Below, piece after piece: positions 6,977-15,075 of a DNA stretch of 19,102 nucleotides. Under the pieces are notes generated by a model. The model was not told the DNA's origin, did not search any database, and saw only the letters and a list, made by a program, of their open reading frames with translations. Made by a program: the position numbers and the translations under genes. Position 1 is the first letter of the stretch. Every line of letters begins with the position of its first letter. Origin of the DNA: JBFEYJ01 sp041563315 (GTDB lineage: Bacteria; Pseudomonadota; Gammaproteobacteria; Thiohalomonadales; Thiohalomonadaceae); the NCBI GenBank assembly GCA_041563315.1, contig JBFFNE010000056.1, positions 1-19,102 on the forward strand, in the 5' to 3' direction.

Positions 6977-7633
6977 CTATGCCAGTGATATTGCCGGGAT
7001 CGCCAGCAGCGACGCCAGGGTTTGAATCAGTTTCCCGGTCTGCTCATAGTGCACACCGTGAAACCCGCGCGACACCGCACGATGCACATTTTCGGGGTTA
7101 TCATCAACAAATATAGCCTGCGAGGGGGCTATCGTGAGTGCCATTGCCACCTCATCAAACAGGCCAGGGTCCCGCTTGCCCTTGCCCAGATGGTAACTGT
7201 TGAAGATATGGTCAAAATGGGCGAAAAAATGATCGCGGTGATCGAGTCGCTCGAGCCAGTCGGTCTGATCGCTGAGTATTGCCGTCAGGAATCCCCGTTC
7301 GCGCAGCCGATCTACCAGGACCAGCATCTCCCTGCGTAGGCGAAACCGGCGTAGGATCTCCGCGTGAATCCCGACCTCCGGCTCGGTAAAAGGGAAACGC
7401 TCACGCAGCAGAGCCCAAAACTGCCCCTCGCTGGCGTGGCCGGTCACATAGCCGGAGTCATATACTGCATCCATCGCCAGTCGCGGTAACTCATCGCCAG
7501 GCCTGCCATAAACCTCCGATAACGCCGCCAGGGTGTCATGAAAACCCTCATCGGCCAGCACACCGCCATAGTCAAACAGGATCCAGCGTATATCGCTCGC
7601 TGGTACGGGGGTGGGGGGAATGGAGTTCATCAT
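6977..7633 (-). CDS. HAD-superfamily hydrolase (YihX-like phosphatase group)
   Basis: 218-residue haloacid dehalogenase-type hydrolase, probably a small-molecule phosphatase. Motif I is WILFDYGGVLAD with nucleophile Asp21; the +2 position is Gly, as in the FDLGNV-type subgroup of which YihX is a member, rather than the DxD of classical phosphatases. Motif II is AILSDQ (Ser121), motif III falls in GKGKRDPGLF (Lys153, with Arg in place of the usual Pro after Lys), and motif IV is IFVDDNPENV (Asp177, Asp178). The cap is the helical segment about 30-100. The start is uncertain: ATGATG at 7628-7633 offers two starts and no clear ribosome binding site. It is the first gene of a probable two-gene transcript with the beta-CASP protein and is divergent from the methyltransferase gene across 99 bases. 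Substrate unknown. Confidence 0.8.
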   Translation of the reverse strand: MMNSIPPTPVPASDIRWILFDYGGVLADEGFHDTLAALSEVYGRPGDELPRLAMDAVYDSGYVTGHASEGQFWALLRERFPFTEPEVGIHAEILRRFRLRREMLVLVDRLRERGFLTAILSDQTDWLERLDHRDHFFAHFDHIFNSYHLGKGKRDPGLFDEVAMALTIAPSQAIFVDDNPENVHRAVSRGFHGVHYEQTGKLIQTLASLLAIPAISLA

Positions 7634-7732
7634 GGAATATTAAGTGGCATACCGCCTACGCGTGAGATGAAAGCTTTTAACGCAAATGATAGACTAGCGC
7701 GGTTTTCCCTGGCCTAGGTAATTGAGAAAAGA

Positions 7733-8803
7733 ATGAAGCTGTTTGATACGAAGAAGCTCTCCGCTTATGAAGCGATCTACGAGGCTCAGAAGATCGCCTT
7801 TGCCCCGCTCATCTTTCAGGCTGTCCGCACCATGCGCGACCTCGGACTGCTGGAACAGCTGGAGCAGGGTGGCGCAAAAGGGACAACGGCGGAACAGATG
7901 GCTGAACACCTCAATATTAGTCTGTACGGTGTGAAGACCTTGCTGGAAAGCGGCGTCAGCTGTGGTGTTGTCGAAGAGGGCGAGGAGGACAACTTCCTCC
8001 TCAGCAAGGTCGGTCACTTCCTGTTGCATGACAAGATGACCCGCATCAATATGGATTACAATCACTACATCTGTTACCAGGGGATGTACCACCTGGACGA
8101 GGCGATAAAGGAAGAGAAGCCGGCCGGGCTCAAGGTTTTCGGCGAGCAGTGGGAGACGCTCTACCAGGCGTTGCCGCATCTCCCGGCCAACATCCAGCAG
8201 AGCTGGTACGCCTTCGACCATTTCTACTCGGATTCGGCTTACCCTCAGGTGCTACCGATAATCTTTGCCGACAAGCCGAAGAGCCTGATGGATATTGGGA
8301 CCAATATCGGCAAGTTCACCATCCTGGCCGGCAAATACGACCCGGATGTGCACATTACCATGGTCGACCTGCCAGACCAGTTACAGAATGCTATTCGCAA
8401 CGTGGAACAGGCAGGACTGAGCGACCGGGTCGATGCCTTGGCGCTTGATCTGCTGGATGAGAACAGCAAACTACCCGGCGGCATTGATGTCTACTGGCTC
8501 AGTCAATTCCTCTCCTGTTTCGGCAAGAAGGAGATCACCAGCATCCTGCGCCGCATCGTCGAGGTGATGGACGATGGTGCTACCGTCTATATCCTGGAGA
8601 CCTGCTGGGACCGTCAGCAGCATGAGGCCTCGACCTATTCGCTGATCAATACCTCGCTTTACTTCACCTGTATGGCCAGTGGTAACTCCAAGATGTATGA
8701 CTCAAAAGAGCTGCTCGAATGTATCGAGGCGGCAGGACTGAGCCGCGTTAAGCTTATCGATGACCTCGGTTTGTGCCATACCTTGTTCGAGTGCAAGAAG
8801 TAA
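7733..8803 (+). CDS. SAM-dependent methyltransferase with N-terminal winged-helix dimerisation domain
   Basis: 356-residue class I methyltransferase of the hydroxyindole/plant-type O-methyltransferase architecture. The N-terminal part (about 15-100) is a helical winged-helix dimerisation module (LGLLEQLEQGG, TTAEQMAEHLNIS, LLESGVSCGVVEE). The Rossmann domain starts at about 183 with motif I SLMDIGTNIGKF, then the acidic VDLP at 211-214, the DLLDE strand at about 239-243, and a C-terminal ILETCWD segment and Phe-Glu-Cys-Lys-Lys end. The active-site His of true O-methyltransferases is not obvious, the corresponding region reading SQFLSCFGKKE, so the methyl acceptor atom is not certain. The ATG follows GAGAAAAGA, a modest ribosome binding site. 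The gene stands alone, divergent from the HAD gene and followed by repeat-bearing DNA. The substrate cannot be told from the sequence. Confidence 0.82.
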   Translation: MKLFDTKKLSAYEAIYEAQKIAFAPLIFQAVRTMRDLGLLEQLEQGGAKGTTAEQMAEHLNISLYGVKTLLESGVSCGVVEEGEEDNFLLSKVGHFLLHDKMTRINMDYNHYICYQGMYHLDEAIKEEKPAGLKVFGEQWETLYQALPHLPANIQQSWYAFDHFYSDSAYPQVLPIIFADKPKSLMDIGTNIGKFTILAGKYDPDVHITMVDLPDQLQNAIRNVEQAGLSDRVDALALDLLDENSKLPGGIDVYWLSQFLSCFGKKEITSILRRIVEVMDDGATVYILETCWDRQQHEASTYSLINTSLYFTCMASGNSKMYDSKELLECIEAAGLSRVKLIDDLGLCHTLFECKK

Positions 8804-8837
8804 GGTTCATTCTTCTGGTGTTGTCTGTGCCTCACTG

Positions 8838-8910
8838 TCGCGTGACCAGGACTTTCGCTCCCATGGTGTTGTTTTCTGGCACTTGTGGGGGATGAGGTCC
8901 CGGTCGCGAT
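8838..8910. repeat. Pair of REP-like palindromic elements, inverted
   Basis: Two copies of the GTGGGAGCG...GTCC.GG.CGCGA repeat face each other in the gap between the methyltransferase and mtaB genes. The left copy (8838-8863) reads on the minus strand as TGGGAGCGAAAGTCCTGG followed by TCACGCGA. The right copy (8885-8910) reads on the plus strand as GTGGGGGATGAGGTCCCGG followed by TCGCGAT. The arrangement is that of a bacterial interspersed mosaic element. Both copies differ from the other members, so they are partly decayed. Confidence 0.6.
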
Positions 8911-8998
8911 TGAGGGGTAGCTCGAATCTCGCCTAGACTCGCGGGTGAGACGCGGTAGGCCGTTGTGGTTACAAGGTGAAGAGCGGCGATCTTTTAGC

Positions 8999-9004
8999 TA
9001 TAAT
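8999..9004 (+). promoter_or_regulatory. Candidate -10 box for mtaB
   Basis: A perfect TATAAT lies 40 bases before the ATG at 9045. No convincing -35 is seen at 17 bases. If used, transcription would start near 9011, which excludes the upstream GTG at 8976 as a start. Confidence 0.3.
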
Positions 9005-9044
9005 CCTGCGCCTCCCCCCGCACACAAATGACGCTACACCTCGC

Positions 9045-10244
9045 ATGAAATTTTTCATTCGCACTCTCGGCTGCAAGATGAACTGGCTCGATTCAGCCCG
9101 GCTGGCGGCCGCCCTGCAAAGCGCTGGCCACCAGTCGGTAAAGGATGAGGCGGAGGCCGACCATGTGTTCGTCAACACCTGCACCGTCACCGCTGAAGCG
9201 GATCGCAAATCGCGGCAGATAGTCAATCATGCCAGTCGTAACCCGGTGCAGGTGGCGGTGATGGGCTGTGGCCCGCGTGTGGAACGCGACATCTGGCAAC
9301 AGCAGGCAGACAACGCCCTGGTGTTTGACGACGAGACCGCCATGTTCGCCCACTTCGGCATTGAGCTGGATGAACATCAACTGCCGCTCGACTCGCGCAC
9401 CCGGCTGCCGGTGGCGATTCAGACCGGCTGCGACAATCTCTGCACCTTCTGTATCACCCGGGTGGCCCGCGGACGCCACCGCAGCCTGCCGGTGGATACC
9501 ATCGTGGCGCAGATCAACCAGGCGCTGGAGCACGATATTCGTGAGGTGGTGTTGACCGGTATCAATCTCGCTGCCTGGGGCTGTGGTGACTCCAATCACC
9601 CGGAACAGGCACGGCTACACGAACTGCTGGAGGCGATCCTTCGCCACACCGAAATGCCGCGTATCCGCCTCTCCTCACTGGGCCCGCAGTTCATCCAGCC
9701 CGGCTTTTTCGATATTTATCAGGATGAGCGCATCTGCGACTATTTGCATCTCTCCCTGCAGAGCGGCTCTGACAGTGTGCTGGAGCGGATGGTGCGCGGT
9801 CACGGCACCGAAGAGGTCTACCGTATCGCCGAAGGGGCGAGGGCAGCCCGTCCCGATACGGCCATTGCCGCCGATGTGATCACCGGGTTTCCGGGCGAGA
9901 CCGAACAGGAACATCGTGAGACTCTCGCCTTACTTGAGCAGATCGGTTTTGCCAAATTGCATGTCTTTCCCTATTCCAACCGTGAGGGCACCCCCGCCGC
10001 GACCCTGCCCGGGCAGGTACCCCAGGAGGTGAAAAAAGCACGTTCCAGTGAGATCCGTGACCTGGCCCGGCAGATGCGCAAGAACTTTCTCGTGGCGCAG
10101 ATGGGCCAGCGCTTTAAAGTGCTGGTCGAAAGCAGTGGAAATAACGGGCTTAGCACCAATTACATCCGCATGCAGGTGGAGGGTGCCGGTGTGGGGGGGA
10201 TCGTCGAAGCGACATTGACCGAGGATAACCTGTTGGAGCAATAA
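9045..10244 (+). CDS. mtaB: tRNA t6A37 C2-methylthiotransferase, MtaB type
   Basis: Radical-SAM methylthiotransferase that converts t6A to ms2t6A at position 37 of ANN-decoding tRNAs. 399 residues. The N-terminal UPF0004 domain carries the three auxiliary-cluster cysteines: Cys10 (TLGCKMN), Cys46 (NTCTVTAEADRKSRQ) and Cys75 (MGCGPRVE). The radical-SAM cluster is CxxxCxxC at 129, 133 and 136 (TGCDNLCTFCITRVARGRHRS region), and a TRAM-like RNA-binding segment closes the protein from about 345. NTCTVTAxAD and the RQ-containing segment favour MtaB over MiaB or RimO. The ATG at 9045 is chosen because the protein then begins as family members do, just before the first cysteine, and because a TATAAT box lies in between; a GTG at 8976 would add 23 unlikely residues. 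No Shine-Dalgarno is visible. It is convergent with zwf. Confidence 0.82.
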   Translation: MKFFIRTLGCKMNWLDSARLAAALQSAGHQSVKDEAEADHVFVNTCTVTAEADRKSRQIVNHASRNPVQVAVMGCGPRVERDIWQQQADNALVFDDETAMFAHFGIELDEHQLPLDSRTRLPVAIQTGCDNLCTFCITRVARGRHRSLPVDTIVAQINQALEHDIREVVLTGINLAAWGCGDSNHPEQARLHELLEAILRHTEMPRIRLSSLGPQFIQPGFFDIYQDERICDYLHLSLQSGSDSVLERMVRGHGTEEVYRIAEGARAARPDTAIAADVITGFPGETEQEHRETLALLEQIGFAKLHVFPYSNREGTPAATLPGQVPQEVKKARSSEIRDLARQMRKNFLVAQMGQRFKVLVESSGNNGLSTNYIRMQVEGAGVGGIVEATLTEDNLLEQ

Positions 10245-10275
10245 CTCTCTTGTCGCGGCCGGGACGTCAATAATT

Positions 10276-10345
10276 GTAGGAGCCCGGTCCTCCGGGCGAA
10301 CCGGCTGAACCCGGCACCCCTTAGCCGAGAGGACTCGGCTCCTAC
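10276..10345. repeat. Composite inverted REP unit (BIME-like), 70 bp
   Basis: GTAGGAGCC at 10276-10284 is perfectly complementary to GGCTCCTAC at 10337-10345. Inside each arm is a smaller hairpin: CCCGG-TCCT-CCGGG after the left arm and CCGAG-AGGA-CTCGG before the right arm. The unit thus holds two REP palindromes in opposite orientation separated by a short spacer. A relative with a similar spacer lies at 12184-12256. It sits between the convergent mtaB and zwf genes and could act as a two-way terminator or mRNA stabiliser. Confidence 0.75.
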
Positions 10346-10365
10346 CTATCTATTCCCGGTGTTCT

Positions 10366-10393
10366 GTGGGAGCGCAGGTCCTGGCCGCGATAA
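10366..10393 (+). repeat. REP-like element, GTGGGAGCG type
   Basis: GTGGGAGCGCAGGTCC then TGGCCGCGATAA, a copy of the second repeat subtype also found at 12141 and 12262. It lies 20 bases after the composite unit in the same gap. Confidence 0.6.
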
Positions 10394-10459
10394 CCTGGCG
10401 TGATATGCCTGGTGCTGTTTACCCTCCGTGACGCAGGGCGTAAGAGCGGTCCAAACGAT

Positions 10460-11983
10460 TCACCTCACGCAGTCACCTTTCTTTGATAGTGTCGGCGCAA
10501 GCCAGTTTTTGCCGTCCTGCGCCACAAGCATCGTCGCCGATTCCGGACCCCATGAGCCGGCGGCGTAATTGGGGAAGTCCACTGCGGGATTGGCTTCCCA
10601 GACCTCCAGTACCGGCGTGATCTGCCGCCAGGCCGATTCAACCTGATCGCCGCGCATGAAAAGAGTCGCATCGCCCAGCATCACGTCGCGTATCAGGGTC
10701 TCGTAAGCCCCAGGCGAACGGGTTTCAAAGGCCTCGTTATAACAGAAACGCATGTTAACCGGTCGCAAGCGCAGTTGAGACCCAGGCTCCTTGGCCATGA
10801 ATTTCAGGACAATGCCCTCTTGCGGGGCGATCTGAATCACCAGCCGCGCGGGCTGTTCATTCAAGCCGTAGGAAGCCGGAAAGGATTTGTGCGGCACATC
10901 GCGAAAGCGAATCGAGATCTCCGACACCTTCGCCTCCAACCGCTTGCCGGTGCGCAAATAAAACGGCACCCCCTGCCATCGCCAGTTGTCCACATGCAGT
11001 TTGAGCGCGGCGAAGGTTTCCGTGTTGGAGTGGGGCGCCACACCCCCTTCATCACAGTAGGCTCTCACCCGCTCGCCGTTAATCCATCCCGCGTAATACT
11101 GCCCGCGCGCGGCCAGGACATCGACGGCATCTGTGGGGATGGGGCGCAGGGCATGAAGCACATCGCACTTCTTGTTGCGCACATCATTTGCGTCGTAAAC
11201 CACCGGGGGCTCCATCGCCACGAGGGAGAGTAGCTGCAGCAGATGGTTTTGTACCATATCGCGCAGGGCGCCGGCCTTCTCGTAATAGATGCCGCGGTTC
11301 TCCACCCCGAGCGTTTCCGCAACGGTGATGGCCACATGGTCGATATAGCGGCGATTCCAGATCGGCTCGAACATCGGATTGGCGAAGCGAAAGGCCAGTA
11401 TGTTCTGCACCGTTTCCTTGCCAAGGTAGTGATCGATGCGAAAGACCTGATCCTCCTCAAACACGCTGGACAAGGCTTGATTAATCTCTTGAAAAGAGGC
11501 CAGGTCGTGACCAACGGGTTTTTCAACGACGATGCGGGTGTGTTCCCGGTCACCGGCCAGACCGGCATTCCCCAGGGCACTGGCAATAGGCTTAAACAGT
11601 GAAGGGGGCGTAGCCATATAGAAGATTATTTCAGCGGTGCCTTGCCACTGTTTCTCTTTTTTCCTGAGGGTCTTGTTCAGCGTGTCATAGACCTTGTCCT
11701 GCAAGATATCACCTTGCAAGTACTCGATTTGTGAGGCGAACTCATGCCATTGCTTCTTTGAGACAGAACCCGTCGAGTAACGGTTAAGGCCCTCGAAAAA
11801 ATGCGCGGCCAGTGCTTCATCGGAGTAATCGCTGCGGCCAACACAGTAAAGATGGAAGCGTGGCGGCAGCAGTTCATCCTGATAGAGACTGAACAGAGCA
11901 GGGACGATCAGGCGCTGCGACAGATCGCCGCCTGCCCCGAACAGGACGAAAAGGGTGTCACGCTCTTTCTGGGATAACAGCAT
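10460..11983 (-). CDS. zwf: Glucose-6-phosphate 1-dehydrogenase
   Basis: Oxidises glucose 6-phosphate to 6-phosphogluconolactone with reduction of NADP (or NAD), the entry to the oxidative pentose phosphate and Entner-Doudoroff routes; cytosolic. 507 residues, slightly longer than the usual 490. The nucleotide-binding loop is FGAGGDLSQR (15-24), with Gly where most relatives have Ser in GASGDL. The EKPVG motif is at 154-158 and the active-site signature RIDHYLGKE at 182-190, containing the substrate-binding His and Lys. An in-frame TTG six bases upstream would give two more residues; the ATG at 11983 is preferred, but neither has a clear ribosome binding site. Neither pgl, gnd nor edd neighbours it here, unlike many proteobacterial genomes. 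Both flanks carry REP-like repeats. Confidence 0.95.
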   Translation of the reverse strand: MLLSQKERDTLFVLFGAGGDLSQRLIVPALFSLYQDELLPPRFHLYCVGRSDYSDEALAAHFFEGLNRYSTGSVSKKQWHEFASQIEYLQGDILQDKVYDTLNKTLRKKEKQWQGTAEIIFYMATPPSLFKPIASALGNAGLAGDREHTRIVVEKPVGHDLASFQEINQALSSVFEEDQVFRIDHYLGKETVQNILAFRFANPMFEPIWNRRYIDHVAITVAETLGVENRGIYYEKAGALRDMVQNHLLQLLSLVAMEPPVVYDANDVRNKKCDVLHALRPIPTDAVDVLAARGQYYAGWINGERVRAYCDEGGVAPHSNTETFAALKLHVDNWRWQGVPFYLRTGKRLEAKVSEISIRFRDVPHKSFPASYGLNEQPARLVIQIAPQEGIVLKFMAKEPGSQLRLRPVNMRFCYNEAFETRSPGAYETLIRDVMLGDATLFMRGDQVESAWRQITPVLEVWEANPAVDFPNYAAGSWGPESATMLVAQDGKNWLAPTLSKKGDCVR

Positions 11984-12088
11984 CGGCAATGTTCACAGTT
12001 CTACAACCGGCATGCCTAAAGCGTAGTTCAGATCGGTTGTTCATCACCATGAGACCTCCTTTGCCTAGAAGACATCCCACGAACCGCC

Positions 12089-12113
12089 GTAGGAGCCCGG
12101 TTCCCCTGGCGGA
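12089..12113 (+). repeat. REP-like element, GTAGGAGCC type
   Basis: GTAGGAGCCCGGTTCCCCTG then GCGGA matches the left arm of the composite unit at 10276, and the following TCAAACCCGGCA resembles the spacer of the other composite units. The right arm is missing or decayed. Confidence 0.55.
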
Positions 12114-12140
12114 CCAGTGTCAAACCCGGCAAGGCACCCT

Positions 12141-12169
12141 GTGGGAGCGTCAGTCCCGGTCGCGATTAG
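12141..12169 (+). repeat. REP-like element, GTGGGAGCG type
   Basis: GTGGGAGCGTCAGTCCCGGT then CGCGATTAG, the clearest copy of the second subtype; the GCG and CGC blocks are complementary and bracket a short loop. Confidence 0.65.
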
Positions 12170-12183
12170 CCCATAACGCCTCA

Positions 12184-12256
12184 AGCCCGTTCTCTGGGCG
12201 AAGCGGAGTCAAATCCGGCACTCCTTCGCCGAGAGGATTCGACTCGTCTCCCGTAG
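12184..12256. repeat. Second composite inverted REP unit
   Basis: Left half AGCCCGTTCTCTGGGCGAA (12184-12202) and right half TTCGCCGAGAGGATTC...CCGTAG (12225-12256) reproduce the order of the unit at 10276-10345. The spacer is also similar: TCCGGCACTCCTT here, CCCGGCACCCCTT there. The outermost GTAGGAGC block of the left half is lost, and the right end carries small insertions. Confidence 0.6.
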
Positions 12257-12261
12257 CTGCT

Positions 12262-12292
12262 GTGGGAGCGGTCGTTCCGGCCGCGCGATTAG
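12262..12292 (+). repeat. REP-like element, GTGGGAGCG type
   Basis: GTGGGAGCGGTCGTTCCGGC then CGCGCGATTAG, close to the copy at 12141-12169 including the trailing GATTAG. Confidence 0.6.
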
Positions 12293-12486
12293 CCCTCAGT
12301 CCTCCAGAGAAGGTTAGTCACTTGCATTCGTGACGCGGAGTGTCACAGGTACGAATAGGGAATGATGAACCTGTCACTTGCTGTCGCCTTTCTCCTCAAC
12401 CTTGAATACCCTGTTTCATTGCCACAACATCGGCTATTATGTTCCGATATTCCCGACCATTTCCCTATAAAAAATAACGTATTGAT

Positions 12487-15051
12487 ATGATTGAAGAATA
12501 CAGAAAGCATACTGCTGAGCGTGAGGCCCAGGGCTTACCGCCGCTGCCCCTGGATGCGAACCAAACTGCACAGCTGATTGACTTACTCAAGGCGCCGGCA
12601 CCCGCGGAAGGGGAGTTTCTACTTGACCTGCTGACCAGCCGGGTGCCGCCCGGGGTGGACGAGGCCGCCTACGTCAAGGCCGCTTTCCTGGCCGATGTGG
12701 CGAAGAAAACCGTCTCCTCAGTGCTTATCAGCCCGAAGCTGGCCACCGAGCTGCTCGGCACAATGCTCGGCGGCTACAACATTACTCCGTTGATCGAGTT
12801 GCTCGATGATGACGATCTGGCTCCCATCGCCGCCAAGGCGCTGTCCAAAACCCTGCTGATCTTTGATGCATATCACGACGTGATCCACAAAGCCAAGAGC
12901 AACAACTGGGCCAAGGATGTGGTGGATGCCTGGGCCGAGGGGGCCTGGTTTACCGGCAAACGTCCGCTGCCCGAGGCGATCACCGTAACCGTGTTCAAGG
13001 TGTCGGGTGAGACTAATACCGATGATCTCTCTCCCGCCTCCGAGGCCTGGAGCCGCCCTGATATTCCGCTGCATGCCAAGGCGATGCTGGTCAGCAAGAT
13101 GCCCGAAACGGTGGAGCAGATCGCCGCACTGAAAGAGAAGGGCAACCCGCTGGCCTTTGTCGGCGATGTGGTCGGCACCGGCTCCTCGCGAAAGTCGGCC
13201 ATCAACTCTGTGCTGTGGCACATGGGTGACGATATCCCGTTCGTTCCCAACAAGCGCCAGGGCGGGGTGATCCTCGGTGGCAAGATCGCACCGATCTTCT
13301 TCAACACTGCCGAGGACTCCGGCGCACTGCCCATCGAGTGCGATGTCGACAAGCTCAATATGGGTGACGTAATCACCATCAGGCCGTATGAAGGCCAGAT
13401 CGTGAATGAAGCCGGGGAGGTGCTGTCCGAATTCCAGCTCAAGCCCTCCACCATCTTCGATGAGGTGCGTGCCGGTGGCCGCATTCCGTTGATCATCGGC
13501 CGCTCGCTCACCGACAAGACCCGCGAGGCCATGGGCCTGGAGCCCTCCACCATCTTCAAGCGCCCCGAGGCGCCAGTCGAGAACGGGCGGGGATTCTCCC
13601 TGGCGCAGAAAATGGTTGGCCGCGCCTGCGGGGTAGAAGGTATCTATCCCGGCACTTACTGCGAGCCGCGCATGACTACCGTCGGTTCTCAGGACACCAC
13701 CGGCGCGATGACCCGCGACGAGCTCAAGGAGCTGGCCTGCCTCGGCTTCTCCGCCGACCTGGTGATGCAGTCCTTCTGCCACACCGCCGCCTATCCCAAG
13801 CCGGTGGACATCAAGCTACAGCACGAACTGCCGAGCTTCTTCGTCAATCGCGGCGGGGTTTCGCTGCGCCCGGGCGACGGGGTGATCCACTCCTGGCTCA
13901 ACCGCATGCTGCTGCCCGACACCGTCGGCACCGGCGGCGACTCCCACACCCGTTTTCCTATCGGCATCAGCTTCCCCGCCGGCTCCGGACTGGTCGCCTT
14001 CGCCGCGGCGCTGGGCGTAATGCCGCTGGATATGCCTGAATCGGTGCTGGTGCGCTTCAAGGGCACGATGCAGCCCGGCGTCACCCTGCGCGATCTGGTT
14101 AACGCCATCCCTTATGCGGCGATCCAGCAGGGCCACCTCACGGTGGAGAAACAGGGGAAAAAGAACATCTTCTCCGGGCGCATCCTGGAGATCGAGGGGC
14201 TGCCGGACCTGAAGGTGGAGCAGGCGTTCGAACTCTCCGATGCCTCTGCCGAGCGCTCGGCCGCGGCGTGTGCCGTGCGCCTGAACAAAGAGCCGGTCAT
14301 TGAGTACCTCAAGAGCAATATCACCCTGCTCAAGTGGATGATCGCCAACGGCTACGAGGACAAGCGCACCCTGAGCCGCCGCATCGAAGCGATGGAGGCG
14401 TGGATCGCCAATCCGCAGCTGCTGGAAGCGGATGCCGATGCCGACTATGCCACTGTCATCGAGATCGATCTCAATGCGATCAATGAGCCCATTGTCGCCT
14501 GTCCCAACGATCCTGATGATGTGAAGCTGCTCTCGGAAGTGGCCGGTCAGCTGATCGATGAGGTCTTCATCGGCTCCTGCATGACCAACATCGGGCACTA
14601 CCGTGCCGCCGGCAAGGTGCTGGAAGCGGCTGGCAGCTCGGTTCCCACCCGCCTGTGGATCGCTCCGCCGACCCGGATGGACGAGCACCAACTCACCGAA
14701 GAAGGATACTACAGCATCTTCGGCAAGGCCGGCGCGCGCACAGAGGTGCCCGGCTGCTCGCTATGCATGGGTAATCAGGCACGGGTCGCCGATGGGGCCA
14801 TGGTGTTCTCCACCTCTACCCGTAACTTCCCCAACCGCCTCGGCAAAGACGCCCAAGTCTACCTCGGCTCCGCCGAGCTCGCTGCGGTCACCGCGCAGTT
14901 GGGGCACATCCCCACGCGGGAGGAATACCTGGAAAAGGTCGCCCTGCTCAATACCATGGCCGGGGAGGTGTACCGTTACCTTAATTTCAACGAGATTGAG
15001 GAGTACCAGCAGCAGGCCAATCAGGTGAAAATCCCGGTGGTTGCTGCCTGA
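12487..15051 (+). CDS. acnB: Aconitate hydratase B
   Basis: Main TCA-cycle aconitase of proteobacteria: isomerises citrate to isocitrate via cis-aconitate with a labile [4Fe-4S] cluster, and often also handles 2-methylaconitate. 854 residues, near the 865 of the E. coli enzyme. The order is the AcnB pattern: N-terminal helical HEAT-like domain (1 to about 160), the swivelling domain 4 placed early (about 165-385, with GDVVGTGSSRKSAINS), then domains 1-3. Cluster ligands are Cys698 (GSCMTNIGH), Cys757 and Cys760 (GCSLCMGNQ), matching Cys710, 769 and 772 of E. coli with a constant offset of 12. The serine-containing STSTRNFPNRLG segment that binds substrate is at about 775-787. The start ATG has no visible Shine-Dalgarno but gives the expected family N-terminus (MIEEYRKH). 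The gene is transcribed alone, between repeat-rich DNA and the polysaccharide locus. Confidence 0.96.
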   Translation: MIEEYRKHTAEREAQGLPPLPLDANQTAQLIDLLKAPAPAEGEFLLDLLTSRVPPGVDEAAYVKAAFLADVAKKTVSSVLISPKLATELLGTMLGGYNITPLIELLDDDDLAPIAAKALSKTLLIFDAYHDVIHKAKSNNWAKDVVDAWAEGAWFTGKRPLPEAITVTVFKVSGETNTDDLSPASEAWSRPDIPLHAKAMLVSKMPETVEQIAALKEKGNPLAFVGDVVGTGSSRKSAINSVLWHMGDDIPFVPNKRQGGVILGGKIAPIFFNTAEDSGALPIECDVDKLNMGDVITIRPYEGQIVNEAGEVLSEFQLKPSTIFDEVRAGGRIPLIIGRSLTDKTREAMGLEPSTIFKRPEAPVENGRGFSLAQKMVGRACGVEGIYPGTYCEPRMTTVGSQDTTGAMTRDELKELACLGFSADLVMQSFCHTAAYPKPVDIKLQHELPSFFVNRGGVSLRPGDGVIHSWLNRMLLPDTVGTGGDSHTRFPIGISFPAGSGLVAFAAALGVMPLDMPESVLVRFKGTMQPGVTLRDLVNAIPYAAIQQGHLTVEKQGKKNIFSGRILEIEGLPDLKVEQAFELSDASAERSAAACAVRLNKEPVIEYLKSNITLLKWMIANGYEDKRTLSRRIEAMEAWIANPQLLEADADADYATVIEIDLNAINEPIVACPNDPDDVKLLSEVAGQLIDEVFIGSCMTNIGHYRAAGKVLEAAGSSVPTRLWIAPPTRMDEHQLTEEGYYSIFGKAGARTEVPGCSLCMGNQARVADGAMVFSTSTRNFPNRLGKDAQVYLGSAELAAVTAQLGHIPTREEYLEKVALLNTMAGEVYRYLNFNEIEEYQQQANQVKIPVVAA

Positions 15052-15075
15052 ATTTCTCCAAAACTTACCTCCTTG

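Larger units (their letters stand above)
11990..12486. other. Intergenic region between zwf and acnB, filled with REP-like repeats
   Basis: No convincing gene is seen in these 497 bases. Both zwf and acnB are transcribed outward, so two promoters must lie here. The middle (12089-12292) is a cluster of palindromic repeats, listed separately. The last 190 bases before acnB are A+T-richer and contain TTGAAT at 12402-12407 and TATTAT at 12435-12440, but their spacing of 27 bases is too long for a normal sigma-70 promoter. acnB itself lacks a strong ribosome binding site. Confidence 0.5.

Noticed and set aside
8976..9044. GTG start that would extend MtaB by 23 residues
   Set aside because: The extension is not family-like, and a TATAAT box falls inside it; the ATG at 9045 gives the normal N-terminus.
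11984..11989. TTG start for zwf adding two residues
   Set aside because: The ATG two codons later is the more usual codon and equally supported; the difference is trivial.
11989..12333. Plus-strand 114-residue frame over the repeat cluster
   Set aside because: It translates the REP-like repeats and the zwf upstream region, with Pro/Arg/Ser-rich low-complexity sequence and no ribosome binding site.
11990..12486. CRISPR array in the zwf-acnB gap
   Set aside because: The repeats are palindromic, irregularly spaced, in both orientations and of two subtypes, as in REP elements; no constant-length spacers are present.
12718..14691. Long minus-strand open frames (up to 354 residues) inside acnB
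   Set aside because: They are antisense to a fully convincing AcnB with all cluster ligands; high G+C third positions keep the opposite frames open and no family resemblance is seen.
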